Assembly: GCF_002270415.1 (NCBI RefSeq)
Contig: NZ_NNRI01000015.1
Span: forward strand, 124,001-188,000
DNA from: Mesorhizobium sophorae
GTDB lineage: Bacteria > Pseudomonadota > Alphaproteobacteria > Rhizobiales > Rhizobiaceae
DNA length: 64,000 nucleotides
Direction of reading: 5' to 3'
In this document: positions 43,939 through 51,525 of the stretch, one piece after another
Numbering within the stretch: position 1 is the stretch's first letter
Layout: every line of letters begins with the position of its first letter
The notes under the pieces: generated by a model
The model's database searches: none
What the model was told of the DNA's origin: nothing
What the model saw: only the letters and a program-made list of their open reading frames with translations
Position numbers and translations under genes: made by a program

Positions 43939-43959
43939 CTACAATTTAGGCCCAGGCTT

Positions 43960-43986
43960 GGTCCCGGCTCGATCGGCGCCGGGACC
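43960..43986 (+). terminator. Hairpin after Flp pilin copy 1
   Basis: Perfect 9-bp arms GGTCCCGGC (43960-43968) and GCCGGGACC (43978-43986), 21 nt after the pilin stop. Such a structure can both stop transcription and protect the abundant pilin mRNA. Confidence 0.55.
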
Positions 43987-43989
43987 AAA

Positions 43990-44126
43990 GCATCTCGTCG
44001 GCGGTGCCGCTGGTCAATTGGTCGAGCTCGCGAGCATTCAGCGGCGCGCGTTGCCGCCACGAACGGACTGACGAACGGGCGGATCTTGTTCAAGACCTCG
44101 TCCTTCGACGCTGTTTCAAGCGCCGC
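43990..44126 (-). pseudogene. cpaF/tadA 5' fragment, same orientation as the parent
   Basis: About 137 bases clearly similar to 42762-42902 inside cpaF (shared runs such as CATCTCGTCGGCGGTG and TTTCAAGCGCCGC), with point changes and small indels that destroy the frame. It encodes no complete domain. It is a leftover of the duplication that also copied the pilin. Confidence 0.8.
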
Positions 44127-44130
44127 ATGG

Positions 44131-44187
44131 CCGATGAATTTTCTGGCCTTGAAAGTGGATTTCCATCGACATCTGATTGATCGGTAA
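44131..44187 (+). pseudogene. cpaF/tadA fragment, inverted relative to its neighbour
   Basis: Reads FLALKVDFHRHLIDR then TAA on the plus strand, matching the cpaF segment [16 protein letters not shown] encoded at 42909-42965 on the minus strand. It directly continues the fragment at 43990-44126 in cpaF coordinates but is flipped, so about 57 bp was inverted in place. Confidence 0.75.
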
Positions 44188-44294
44188 ACTTGTGGGGCGC
44201 TGTTAACTCCTCAGAAGCCATCCGCTTGCGTCATCGACCGGCAAGTGCTTGCGCTTGGCAGTGTCTGGGGACTTTTGCTTTGATCTGATCTTTG

Positions 44295-44990
44295 CAAATA
44301 CTTCGCTTCATAGCGGCGCTGATGGTCGTCTATGTGCATGCCGCCATGACCGCACCGCTATAACCGGGTCAGGCGGCCTGGCGTCTCAAAACGTTCAGAG
44401 TGTCGGCGTGCCGGGGTCGATATTTTCTTCGTCATATCCGGCGTCATCATCGCCAGAACATCCGTCGGATTGACTTGGCAGGAGTTCGCATGGCGGCGCT
44501 GGCGCCGCGTGTGCCGATCTATATTGTCGTTTGCATTCCTGCCGCGCTCCTAATGTCAGGCCCGGATGTTGGCTAGCGGAATGTGGCCGCCACGTTCCTG
44601 CTGTGGCCAGCAACCGACGTCATGACAAAACCTTGCTGCCTGTCGCATGGACCCTTTGTTTCGAGGTCCTGTTCTATGCAATGGCAGCCTTGGTGCTCTG
44701 GAACCGCAGGTCGCTTTAGGTCGTGCTCGGATTGTATGGTTCGGCGATGCTGCTTCGCCCGATAGGTCCGGTGTATCCAGTTTGTAGGCAACGCGATCAT
44801 CATGGTCCCACTGTGGATCATCATCCATCCGACCTCGCCCGACCTGATTATCGTGCTGACGTTGGCGGTCTGTGGGCTGATCGGCTGGACGGTCCACGTC
44901 TGGATCGAGAAGCCGCTTTTTAAAGCGCTCAAAACCGCGCCACCCATGATTCAAGCCTTTGGCTCCAAGAGCCGACGCGCTGTTCTTTAG
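44295..44990 (+). pseudogene. Acyltransferase-3 family (OafA/YrhL-like) remnant
   Basis: Recognisable pieces of a membrane O-acyltransferase are scattered over three frames with stops: ILRFIAALMVVYVHAAM at 44298, GVDIFFVISGVIIAR near 44413, VPIYIVVCIPAALLM near 44510, LPVAWTLCFEVLFYAMAALV near 44640, and VPLWIIIHPTSPDLIIVL with WTVHVWIEKPLFKAL near 44805-44930. The order matches the family (N-terminal RxxA-type start, FFVISG, SLxxE-type WTLCFEVLFY, C-terminal WxxExP). It is shortened (about 230 codons instead of about 350) and cannot be functional. Confidence 0.75.
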
Positions 44991-45116
44991 GGCTCACGGC
45001 GGGCTGGATTTGCAGGGGTGGCCTCTCGCCAGTTTGCATTCTGGACGCGATACGTGCATGACCCCCTGCTCCCCACCCATTGCCCTGCTGGCCCGACCAG
45101 GCTGCCGACTGCGCAT

Positions 45117-45149
45117 AGTGCTAAGTTTGCGATGCGCAAACTTAGCACT
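45117..45149. repeat. Perfect 15-bp inverted repeat with 3-nt loop
   Basis: AGTGCTAAGTTTGCG (45117-45131), ATG, CGCAAACTTAGCACT (45135-45149). It sits just before duplicated block copy 2. It may be a terminator, an operator or the relic of a mobile-element end. Confidence 0.7.
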
Positions 45150-45179
45150 GGGAAAGGGCTCCTGGTGGTGCCCCGGAGC

Positions 45180-45792
45180 CAATACTTACAACATAGTTAA
45201 GGCTGCCTTCTGGAAAATATCGTTTTTATTCTGCCTAGACGCCCCTCTACCCAGCCTCACGGAACCTTACAAGCCGTAACAGGTGGCGCAGCGTCCACAA
45301 ACAAGGCGTAACCCCTTAGATATAAAGGAATATGCTGTACGCCTAATATATGATCGGCATACCCCCAACTGAGACCGAATTGTGAACGAATGGTTAAGAG
45401 CGCTTGAAAAATTAGTCGAATCAAGGTCTTGCTCAAATCTAAATCGGCTCATAGCGCGGTAGATCAGGTATTCAAACGTTAACGAACTCTTAATCCCATT
45501 TGACTTCGCTTTTTCGTGGGACCTAGGATCGAGATGACGGGGGATGCTTGGGTATGGATTTCATCTCTGGCTCGTCTCGTCGGGTTCAAACCTCCAAAAG
45601 GGAGAAATTGACATGAAGAAGCTCATGACGATGACCCGGCAGTTCCGCGACGACGAAAACGGCGCTGCCATGGTCGAATACTCGATCCTGATCGGCCTGA
45701 TCAGCGCCGCAGCAATTGCGGCGATTGTTCTGGTCGGTGGTTATGTGTCGACCTCGTGGAACACACTGACCAACGCGCTCAATCTGGGCTAA
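45180..45792 (+). repeat. 613-bp direct repeat with Flp pilin, copy 2
   Basis: Second copy of the block at 43326-43938, same orientation and same length, including the putative promoter, leader and pilin gene. Confidence 0.8.
45613..45792 (+). CDS. flp: Flp family type IVb pilin, copy 2
   Basis: A 59-aa prepilin identical to copy 1 except Leu4. The same cleavage site (NG|AAMVEY) and ribosome site (AAGGGAG) are present. This copy stands directly upstream of cpaB (88-bp gap) and so is the pilin physically linked to the rest of the plus-strand Tad operon. Silent third-position changes between the copies show that they are not a recent assembly artefact. Confidence 0.92.
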   Translation: MKKLMTMTRQFRDDENGAAMVEYSILIGLISAAAIAAIVLVGGYVSTSWNTLTNALNLG

Positions 45793-45803
45793 CCAAACAC
45801 TCT

Positions 45804-45824
45804 GGGCCCGGCTGGTCCGGGCCC
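45804..45824 (+). terminator. GC-rich hairpin between pilin copy 2 and cpaB
   Basis: Perfect 8-bp arms GGGCCCGG (45804-45811) and CCGGGCCC (45817-45824) with a 5-nt loop, 11 nt after the pilin stop. Probably an attenuator or mRNA-stabilising element giving more pilin than assembly protein. Confidence 0.5.
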
Positions 45825-45880
45825 AAAGCTCTACAAGGGGCGGGCGACGAGCGTTTGCCCGGGGAACAAGGGGCTGGGTC

Positions 45881-46942
45881 ATGCGTGCCAACACTGTCAT
45901 TATGGTTGTTCTCGCCGGCGTGTTCGGCGTTATTGCGGTTGTCCTCGCCAACATCTGGCTGGCAAATCAGCGAGATGCGATGGCACAAACAAGTGAAGTC
46001 CCGCGCGATACGGTCGTCGTCGCCGCGGTGGGGCTGAAGTTCGGCGACACGCTTGACGCCGACAAATTGCGTGAAGTTGCATGGCCATCTGGCGCTGTTC
46101 CGGCCGGTGCCTTCAAGACGACAAAGGAACTGCTCGCCGGTGACGGCTCGAAGCAGGCGTTGCAGGCGATCGGCGTCAACGAACCGATCCTCGCCACCAA
46201 AATTACCGGCCCCGGCCAGCGCGCCACGCTATCGGCGGTGCTCGGCGAAGGCATGAAGGCGGTGTCCATCCGCGTCAACGACGTGCTCGGCGTTGCCGGC
46301 TTCGTCTTTCCGGGTGACCGGGTCGATGTGCTGCTGACTCGTACGGTGCGAAGTGAAGATGGCCCGGACCAGAGTTTTGTCGACGTGCTGCTGCAAAGCA
46401 TGAAGGTGCTCGCCGTCGACCAGGTTGCGGACGAAAGCAAGGACAGCCCAACGGTCGTCAAATCAGTGACGCTCGAGGCCAGCACCAAGGATGCGCAGAA
46501 GCTCACCTTGGCCGCCGGCGCGGGCCAGTTGTCCCTGGCGCTTCGCCAGGCAGCCGCCAGCAAGGGCGAGACGACCGAGCGCGTGACTCTTTCCGACCTG
46601 ACCGGGGAAATGCCGGCTGACGTCGCCAAAAGGCAAGCCGAGCTCGCCAAACAGGCTGCAGCCGACGCTGCTGCCGCAGCCGATCGCCAGCTCGCGGAGG
46701 ACGCGCGCAAGCGTGCCGACGACAAGATTGCTGGATTGGCACAGGCAGTCGACCGAGTCGGAAACAAGCTCGACGATCTGAGCAAGATCAAGCCGGCTCC
46801 GGCCGTGGCAACGGCCCCGGAAGCGCGGGAAGTTGTTAAGGAAGTAGTCAAATATGTCACACCCGAGCCCCCGTCGCGTGCTAGCGTGGGCGTTTTTCGG
46901 GGTGTGAAGCTTGAGACATATGACGTGCCGCGACAACAATGA
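45881..46942 (+). CDS. cpaB: Flp pilus assembly protein CpaB/RcpC
   Basis: A 353-aa periplasmic/inner-membrane protein. An N-terminal TM (TVIMVVLAGVFGVIAVVLAN) is followed by the SAF domain (VVVAAVGLKFGDTLDADKLR, VPAGAFKT) and the RcpC domain (MKAVSIRVNDVLGVAGFVFPGDRVDVLLTR split over residues 125-155). The C-terminal ~110 residues are an Ala/Lys/Asp-rich coiled coil with a Pro/Val tail. CpaB works with the secretin CpaC. A GGGGCTGGG precedes the ATG. Confidence 0.92.
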   Translation: MRANTVIMVVLAGVFGVIAVVLANIWLANQRDAMAQTSEVPRDTVVVAAVGLKFGDTLDADKLREVAWPSGAVPAGAFKTTKELLAGDGSKQALQAIGVNEPILATKITGPGQRATLSAVLGEGMKAVSIRVNDVLGVAGFVFPGDRVDVLLTRTVRSEDGPDQSFVDVLLQSMKVLAVDQVADESKDSPTVVKSVTLEASTKDAQKLTLAAGAGQLSLALRQAAASKGETTERVTLSDLTGEMPADVAKRQAELAKQAAADAAAAADRQLAEDARKRADDKIAGLAQAVDRVGNKLDDLSKIKPAPAVATAPEAREVVKEVVKYVTPEPPSRASVGVFRGVKLETYDVPRQQ

Positions 46943-46953
46943 TAAGATGCGCT

Positions 46954-46999
46954 GAATAAAGTGGCTGCCACCGGCGAATAAAGTGGGGCTGCCACCGGT
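46954..46999. repeat. Tandem 22/24-bp direct repeat before cpaC
   Basis: GAATAAAGTGGCTGCCACCGGC (split: 46954-46975) is followed directly by the same unit with two extra G (46976-46999). It lies between cpaB and the cpaC ribosome site and may affect spacing or mRNA folding. Confidence 0.65.
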
Positions 47000-47018
47000 A
47001 GCGAGTGGGGAGTTGGGG

Positions 47019-48458
47019 ATGCAGTGGACTTGGTTGAGAATGGCGGCGGCCGCGTTGTTCTGTACGGCAGCGCTGTTTCTGTCGAGCCTGGCGGCTGAGG
47101 CGGCCGACCGCTTCATCGACGTGTCGAACCCCAGCGTCCATAAGATCTTCCTGCCGATGTCGCAATCGGTGACGATCCAGGTGAACGCCACTCTGGGTGA
47201 CATCGTCGTCGGCGACGAGAAGATCGCCGATGCCCAGCCGATGACCGACCGCACGCTCTATGTCATCGGCAAGGGCGCCGGCACCACCACGGTCAATCTC
47301 TTCTCCACGGACAAGCACTCGCTCGGCGTCATCCAGATCGAGGTCGGCGTCGACGTCAGCGACATGGCGCAGGCGATCCGCCAGGTGGCGCCAAGGTCGC
47401 GCGTCGAAGTCGGTTCGGTCAATGGCAGGGTCAGGCTTGGCGGTCATGTCAAGGACGGCGCCACGCTGGCGGCGATCATGGAAGTGGCGCAGCAATATGG
47501 CCCCGATGCCATCATCAACTCCGTCATCGTCGACGACAGCCAGCAGGTCAACCTGGAAGTGCGCGTGCTGGAAGCCAAGCGCAACGCCGGTCGCGACGTC
47601 GGCGTTTCCTTCGTCGGGCGCAGCGATGCAACCAAGTTTGCAACCGGCATTGGCACGGTTGACAGGGACAGAGACCCGATTGGGGTCGGAAGTCTGGTCC
47701 CCGGACTCCTGTCGAACGCCAATCCGTTCGCGGCGCTGATCACCCAAATCATCGACAGCAACATCAAGGTCGACATGGTCATCCAGGCGCTCGAGGCCAA
47801 GGGTGTCGTGCGCATGCTGGCCGAACCCAATCTCACCACGCTTTCAGGCGAGCCGGCCAGCTTCAACGCCGGCGGTGAAATACCCATCCGCAGCCTCGAC
47901 AGTAATGGCCAGCCCATCATCCAGTACAAGCAATTCGGCGTCAATCTGCTGTTCACGCCGATCGTGCTCGACGACGGCAAGATCCATATCCAACTGGCGC
48001 CGGAAGTCAGCGACCTGACTTCCTTCACCGTTACCGGCGACCCGATCTTCACCAACCGCAAGCTGTCGACCGTCGTCGAATTGCGCGACGGCCAGAGTTT
48101 CGCCGTCGGCGGGCTTCTGTCCAGCAAGAACACCAAGATCCAGAAACAGGTGCCGTGGCTTGGCCAGGTGCCGGTCGTCGGCGCGCTTTTCCGCAATTCG
48201 GACAACCAGAAGGAAGAAACCGAGCTGGTCGTCATCGTCACGCCGCATGTCGTGCGGCCGGTGAAGCCCGGCGAGCAGCTGGCGACGCCGTTCGACAAGA
48301 CACGGCCGGCCAACGACCCGGAATTCTTCTTGCTGGGCCAGCTCGAGGTGAACAAGGACATGATCCGAAAATATGAAACAGGCGACGGCGTCACCGGCCC
48401 CTATGGCCACATGCTCGACTTCAAATCGAAGGACAAGATGATCTATGTCAAGAAATAG
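47019..48458 (+). CDS. cpaC: Tad pilus outer-membrane secretin CpaC/RcpA
   Basis: A 479-aa secretin. The signal peptide (LRMAAAALFCTAALFLSSLA, cleavage near AEA) is followed by the CpaC N-domain (KIFLPMSQSVTIQVNATLGD, IVGDEKIADAQP), a BON/N1-like region, VNLEVRVLEAKRNAGRDVG and the C-terminal secretin core (EPNLTTLSGEPASFNAGGEIPI, QFGVNLLFTP, FAVGGLLSS, PWLGQVPVVGALFRN and ETELVVIVTPHVVRPV). It forms the outer-membrane pore for the pilus. GGGGAG 6 nt upstream supports the ATG at 47019 over one twelve codons earlier. Confidence 0.93.
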   Translation: MQWTWLRMAAAALFCTAALFLSSLAAEAADRFIDVSNPSVHKIFLPMSQSVTIQVNATLGDIVVGDEKIADAQPMTDRTLYVIGKGAGTTTVNLFSTDKHSLGVIQIEVGVDVSDMAQAIRQVAPRSRVEVGSVNGRVRLGGHVKDGATLAAIMEVAQQYGPDAIINSVIVDDSQQVNLEVRVLEAKRNAGRDVGVSFVGRSDATKFATGIGTVDRDRDPIGVGSLVPGLLSNANPFAALITQIIDSNIKVDMVIQALEAKGVVRMLAEPNLTTLSGEPASFNAGGEIPIRSLDSNGQPIIQYKQFGVNLLFTPIVLDDGKIHIQLAPEVSDLTSFTVTGDPIFTNRKLSTVVELRDGQSFAVGGLLSSKNTKIQKQVPWLGQVPVVGALFRNSDNQKEETELVVIVTPHVVRPVKPGEQLATPFDKTRPANDPEFFLLGQLEVNKDMIRKYETGDGVTGPYGHMLDFKSKDKMIYVKK

Positions 48459-48756
48459 CCTCTTGATCCTCATCCTGTGCGCCAGCGCGCTGTCAGGCTG
48501 CGCCGCGGACTATCTGAACAACTACGATACGGTGACCTTGGCCGCCGGCGACACGCAGAAGTTCAACTCGCTGCTGCAGACGGTCGACCCGCTCAACCCG
48601 GCTTCCAAGAACACCAGGATCGAAGGCGACGGCACGCGGGCCGCCGCTGTTGCAAACAACTACAGATTTCCGCCGCCGCCGCCGCCACCGCCAGCGATAA
48701 ATGTCAATGTCGGCGGGGCAGGGTCGGCTGTAACGACGACGACGACGACGCCGTGA
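48445..48756 (+). CDS. Small Tad-linked lipoprotein
   Basis: A 103-aa lipoprotein overlapping the cpaC end by 14 nt. The signal LLILILCASALSGC ends in a lipobox (Cys19). The mature part has DYLNNYDTVTLAAGDTQKFN, then an eight-Pro run (PPPPPPPP near residue 76) and a Thr run near the C-terminus. The position after cpaC is where cpaD (an outer-membrane lipoprotein) usually sits, but this protein is half the size and only the N-terminal region could be compared. It may replace CpaD; this is inference. Confidence 0.75.
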   Translation: MSRNSLLILILCASALSGCAADYLNNYDTVTLAAGDTQKFNSLLQTVDPLNPASKNTRIEGDGTRAAAVANNYRFPPPPPPPPAINVNVGGAGSAVTTTTTTP

Positions 48757-48833
48757 ACTGAACAGAAGGATGCGGTTTTAATGCGCCAGGCAATACGAGG
48801 AAAGCCGGCGTCAGGGGAGCAAAGAGTAAGGCC

Positions 48834-50360
48834 ATGCTGCGGACCATTCGCGCGTTCTGGCACGATCAGAGAGGAGTAGCGCTGATCCTCGTCAGCGTCA
48901 CGCTGCCGGCGATCATCGGCTTTTCGCTGCTGGCGATCGACATGAGCCGGGTCAATAACCTGCACAATGATTTGCAGAAGGCGGCGGATGCCTTTGCATT
49001 GGCCGGAGCCGCCGAGCTTGATGGCTTGCCCGGGTCATGGGTCAGAGCCGAACGCGCCATGGCGACGCTGGTTACCAACGAGGCCACTTTCTCAACCGTT
49101 GGTCCTACTGGCCGGTTCAATTTGACTTCCGGGGAGCCAGGCGGCACCGCACGATGCAACAGCTCCGGCAACATTTCGTGGTGTTTCCTGAAGACCATAC
49201 CCGCGTCAGACGGAACTCTCGTCACCAGCGCAAACTATGCCAATGCAACGCAATCTATCGGCGAAGATGAAACCGCATTCATTGAAGTGAAGGTGGCGCC
49301 GACTGGTTTCGCCGCGATATTCCCCGCGTCGTTTCTGACGGGCAACTCGGCCAGCAACGGCTTCAACGTTGCTGCCCGGGCGACTGCCGGGTTTACGTCG
49401 GGCGTCTGCGATTACACGCCCGTTTTCATGTGCAACCCGTATGAGGATACAACCCTCACCGGCGGCGTCACGCTGGAACAGGCGGCGCAAACCAGGCAAT
49501 ACCGCCGCCGCCAAATCATGCTGCGCGGAGACGGGTCTTACTTTCCCGGCAACTTCGCTTTCCTGGCTTCACCGTTTGGCAACGGCGCCAATCAGCTCGA
49601 AAAGATGCTTGCCGACTCCAAGCCGCAGAATTGCTATTCGCGCGACGGCGTCGACACCGAGCCGGGACAGAATGCGGGTCCGGTGCTGGATGGCATCAAC
49701 TCGCGCTTCGGTATCGATGCGTCATCGTTCTCGGACGGGCCTGCGGTCAATGTACGCAAGGGTGCCATAAACTGGGATCAATTTGTCAAGAACAACAAGG
49801 TCAACTACCAAACAGACCCGACCAAAGGCATCGGGCTTGAACGCGACTCGTGCCAGATCGCCGGCAACTGCACCATGATGGGCGGTCGCATGGGCGCCGG
49901 CGATTGGAACTTCGCACGCTACTGGGCCGCCAATCATCCGACACGTGCGGTGCCTACGGCTCTATCAGGAACCGGTGCCAACCTCCCGACGCGGTATGAG
50001 GTTTACCGCTACGAGATCGATCCCGACGGAAACCCGCTCACCAATGACAGTATCGTCGGCGATGCTTCGGTTGGAGGTGAAAAAGGCACGCCGCCCGCAG
50101 GAGCCGGCACCCCGATCTCGACGCCCGACCGCCGATTGCTTTACGGCGCAATCCTGGACTGCAATGCGCTCAAAGCTTCGGGCACGAATTTCAGCGGCCG
50201 CCAGACGGGCATTCCGGTCAGGAGATTCGGCAGCTTCTTCATCACCGAGCCGATCATAGACGGTAAGAATATCTACGTCGAGTTGGTCGACATCACCGGC
50301 AAAGGCGGCAGCGGTACGCTCGACAACTATCTGCGCGACGAAGCGCAGCTCTACCGGTGA
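48834..50360 (+). CDS. tadG: TadG-like pilus assembly protein
   Basis: A 508-aa protein with an N-terminal pseudopilin-like Tad segment (HDQRGVALILVSVTLPAIIG, then SLLAIDMSRVNNLHNDLQKA and ADAFALAGAAELDG), typical of TadG/PF13400. The rest is a large periplasmic region with four or more Cys (CNSSGNISWC, CDYTPVFMCNPYED), and a C-terminal beta part (RFGSFFITEPIIDGKNIYVE). No MIDAS-type vWA motif was recognised. TAAGGCC precedes the ATG. It overlaps nothing upstream (77-bp gap). Confidence 0.85.
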   Translation: MLRTIRAFWHDQRGVALILVSVTLPAIIGFSLLAIDMSRVNNLHNDLQKAADAFALAGAAELDGLPGSWVRAERAMATLVTNEATFSTVGPTGRFNLTSGEPGGTARCNSSGNISWCFLKTIPASDGTLVTSANYANATQSIGEDETAFIEVKVAPTGFAAIFPASFLTGNSASNGFNVAARATAGFTSGVCDYTPVFMCNPYEDTTLTGGVTLEQAAQTRQYRRRQIMLRGDGSYFPGNFAFLASPFGNGANQLEKMLADSKPQNCYSRDGVDTEPGQNAGPVLDGINSRFGIDASSFSDGPAVNVRKGAINWDQFVKNNKVNYQTDPTKGIGLERDSCQIAGNCTMMGGRMGAGDWNFARYWAANHPTRAVPTALSGTGANLPTRYEVYRYEIDPDGNPLTNDSIVGDASVGGEKGTPPAGAGTPISTPDRRLLYGAILDCNALKASGTNFSGRQTGIPVRRFGSFFITEPIIDGKNIYVELVDITGKGGSGTLDNYLRDEAQLYR

Positions 50361-50365
50361 CCGCG

Positions 50366-50899
50366 ATGTTCAAGATGCTGTCCCGATATCTCAGTCGATT
50401 TCGACACGACCAACGCGGTGCAGTGATTGTCGAGATGACACTGATCACGCCGCTGATGCTGGTCCTGTCGGCAGGAGTGTTCGAGTTCGGCAACCTGATC
50501 CATGACAAGCTGCTGATGGAGGCCGGGCTTACAGACGCCGCCCGCTTTGGCGCGCGTTGCAACAGCCAGATGTATACCGATGCGGGGCTGGCGGCGATCA
50601 ACTGCGCCACCATGGCCGCGAACATCGCAGTGTTCGGCAACCCGACCGGCACCGGCAGCGCGCGCGTCAGCGGCTGGCAGACATCAGGGGCGACATCGTA
50701 TGCGACGGTGACGATGAACAACTCATGCAAGGATACCGTGTCGGGCGGCGTTACCCAATATCGCTCCACCACGGCACAAGTCTGCACCGTCCGTGCGGTC
50801 GGCTCGTACCCATACGCGGGTGTTGGAATGCTGTCGTTCATCGGCATTGGGCCGCTCACGATTCATGGTTCCCACGACGAGCGGTTGATCCGGTTCTGA
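50366..50899 (+). CDS. TadE-like minor pseudopilin 1
   Basis: A 177-aa TadE/TadF-type pseudopilin: the prepilin-like motif HDQRGAVIVEMTLITPLMLV (Glu after the cleavage Gly) near residue 15, one TM helix, and a C-terminal periplasmic beta domain with several Cys (CNSQMY, CATMAA, CKDTV, CTVRAV). ATG 50366 is preferred; a GTG at 50357 overlaps the tadG stop. Processed by CpaA. Whether it is tadE or tadF cannot be decided. Confidence 0.82.
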   Translation: MFKMLSRYLSRFRHDQRGAVIVEMTLITPLMLVLSAGVFEFGNLIHDKLLMEAGLTDAARFGARCNSQMYTDAGLAAINCATMAANIAVFGNPTGTGSARVSGWQTSGATSYATVTMNNSCKDTVSGGVTQYRSTTAQVCTVRAVGSYPYAGVGMLSFIGIGPLTIHGSHDERLIRF

Positions 50900-50901
50900 C
50901 C

Positions 50902-51525
50902 ATGCTCAAGCGTTTTGCAAAATCGGAAGACGGCGCGGCGATGGTGGAAATGACCATCGTCTCGTCGCTGCTGTTCTCGCTTGTCCTGGGCTTCGTCGAT
51001 TTCGGCTATGCGTTCTATCAATGGAACGAGGCGACGAAGGCCGTCCAGATCGGCGCCCGGCTGGCGTCGATCTCCAATCCGGTTGTCAGCAATCTGACGG
51101 CCGCCGCCCCTATCGCTTCGCCGGGTGCCCCCGTCGCGGCAGGCGCCTATGGTCCGTTTTCCTGCAAGTACACCGGAACCACCGGTGCATGCAGCAATGG
51201 CGGCACATTCGATGCTGCCGCCTTCAGCCGTATCTTCCGCGGCGACACCGCCAACACCGCCAACGACGTCTGTCCGGCGCTGGCCGCCAACCAGCGGCCA
51301 GGCATGTGTCACTTCTTCGCAGGACTACATCGCGACAACGTCGTCGTCACCTACGCGGCAACCGGTCTCGGCTACCAGACCCGTCTGGGTGGACCGGTGC
51401 CGACAATCACCGTGAACTTGCAGAATTTAACCTTCCAGTTCTTCTTCCTGAAGTTTGCGGACATCAACATGCCCTCCATGCTGAGCACGGTTACGGGCGA
51501 AGACCTGAAGGCCTCCTTCCCATGA
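50902..51525 (+). CDS. TadE-like minor pseudopilin 2
   Basis: A 207-aa pseudopilin starting MLKRFAKSEDGAAMVEMTIV: cleavage after Gly11 leaves AAMVEM, as in pilin. One TM helix follows, then GYAFYQWNEATKAVQIGARL and a periplasmic domain with Cys (CKYTGTTGAC, CPALAANQRPGMC) and a C-terminal LTFQFFFLKFADINMPSM. It begins 2 bp after pseudopilin 1. The stop overlaps the cpaE start (ATGA). Together with the previous gene it forms the tadEF pair. Confidence 0.85.
   Translation: MLKRFAKSEDGAAMVEMTIVSSLLFSLVLGFVDFGYAFYQWNEATKAVQIGARLASISNPVVSNLTAAAPIASPGAPVAAGAYGPFSCKYTGTTGACSNGGTFDAAAFSRIFRGDTANTANDVCPALAANQRPGMCHFFAGLHRDNVVVTYAATGLGYQTRLGGPVPTITVNLQNLTFQFFFLKFADINMPSMLSTVTGEDLKASFP

Noticed and set aside
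44249-44719. Separate small genes at 44249, 44531 and neighbours
   Set aside because: Their sequences are fragments of one acyltransferase in different frames, so they were merged into one pseudogene.
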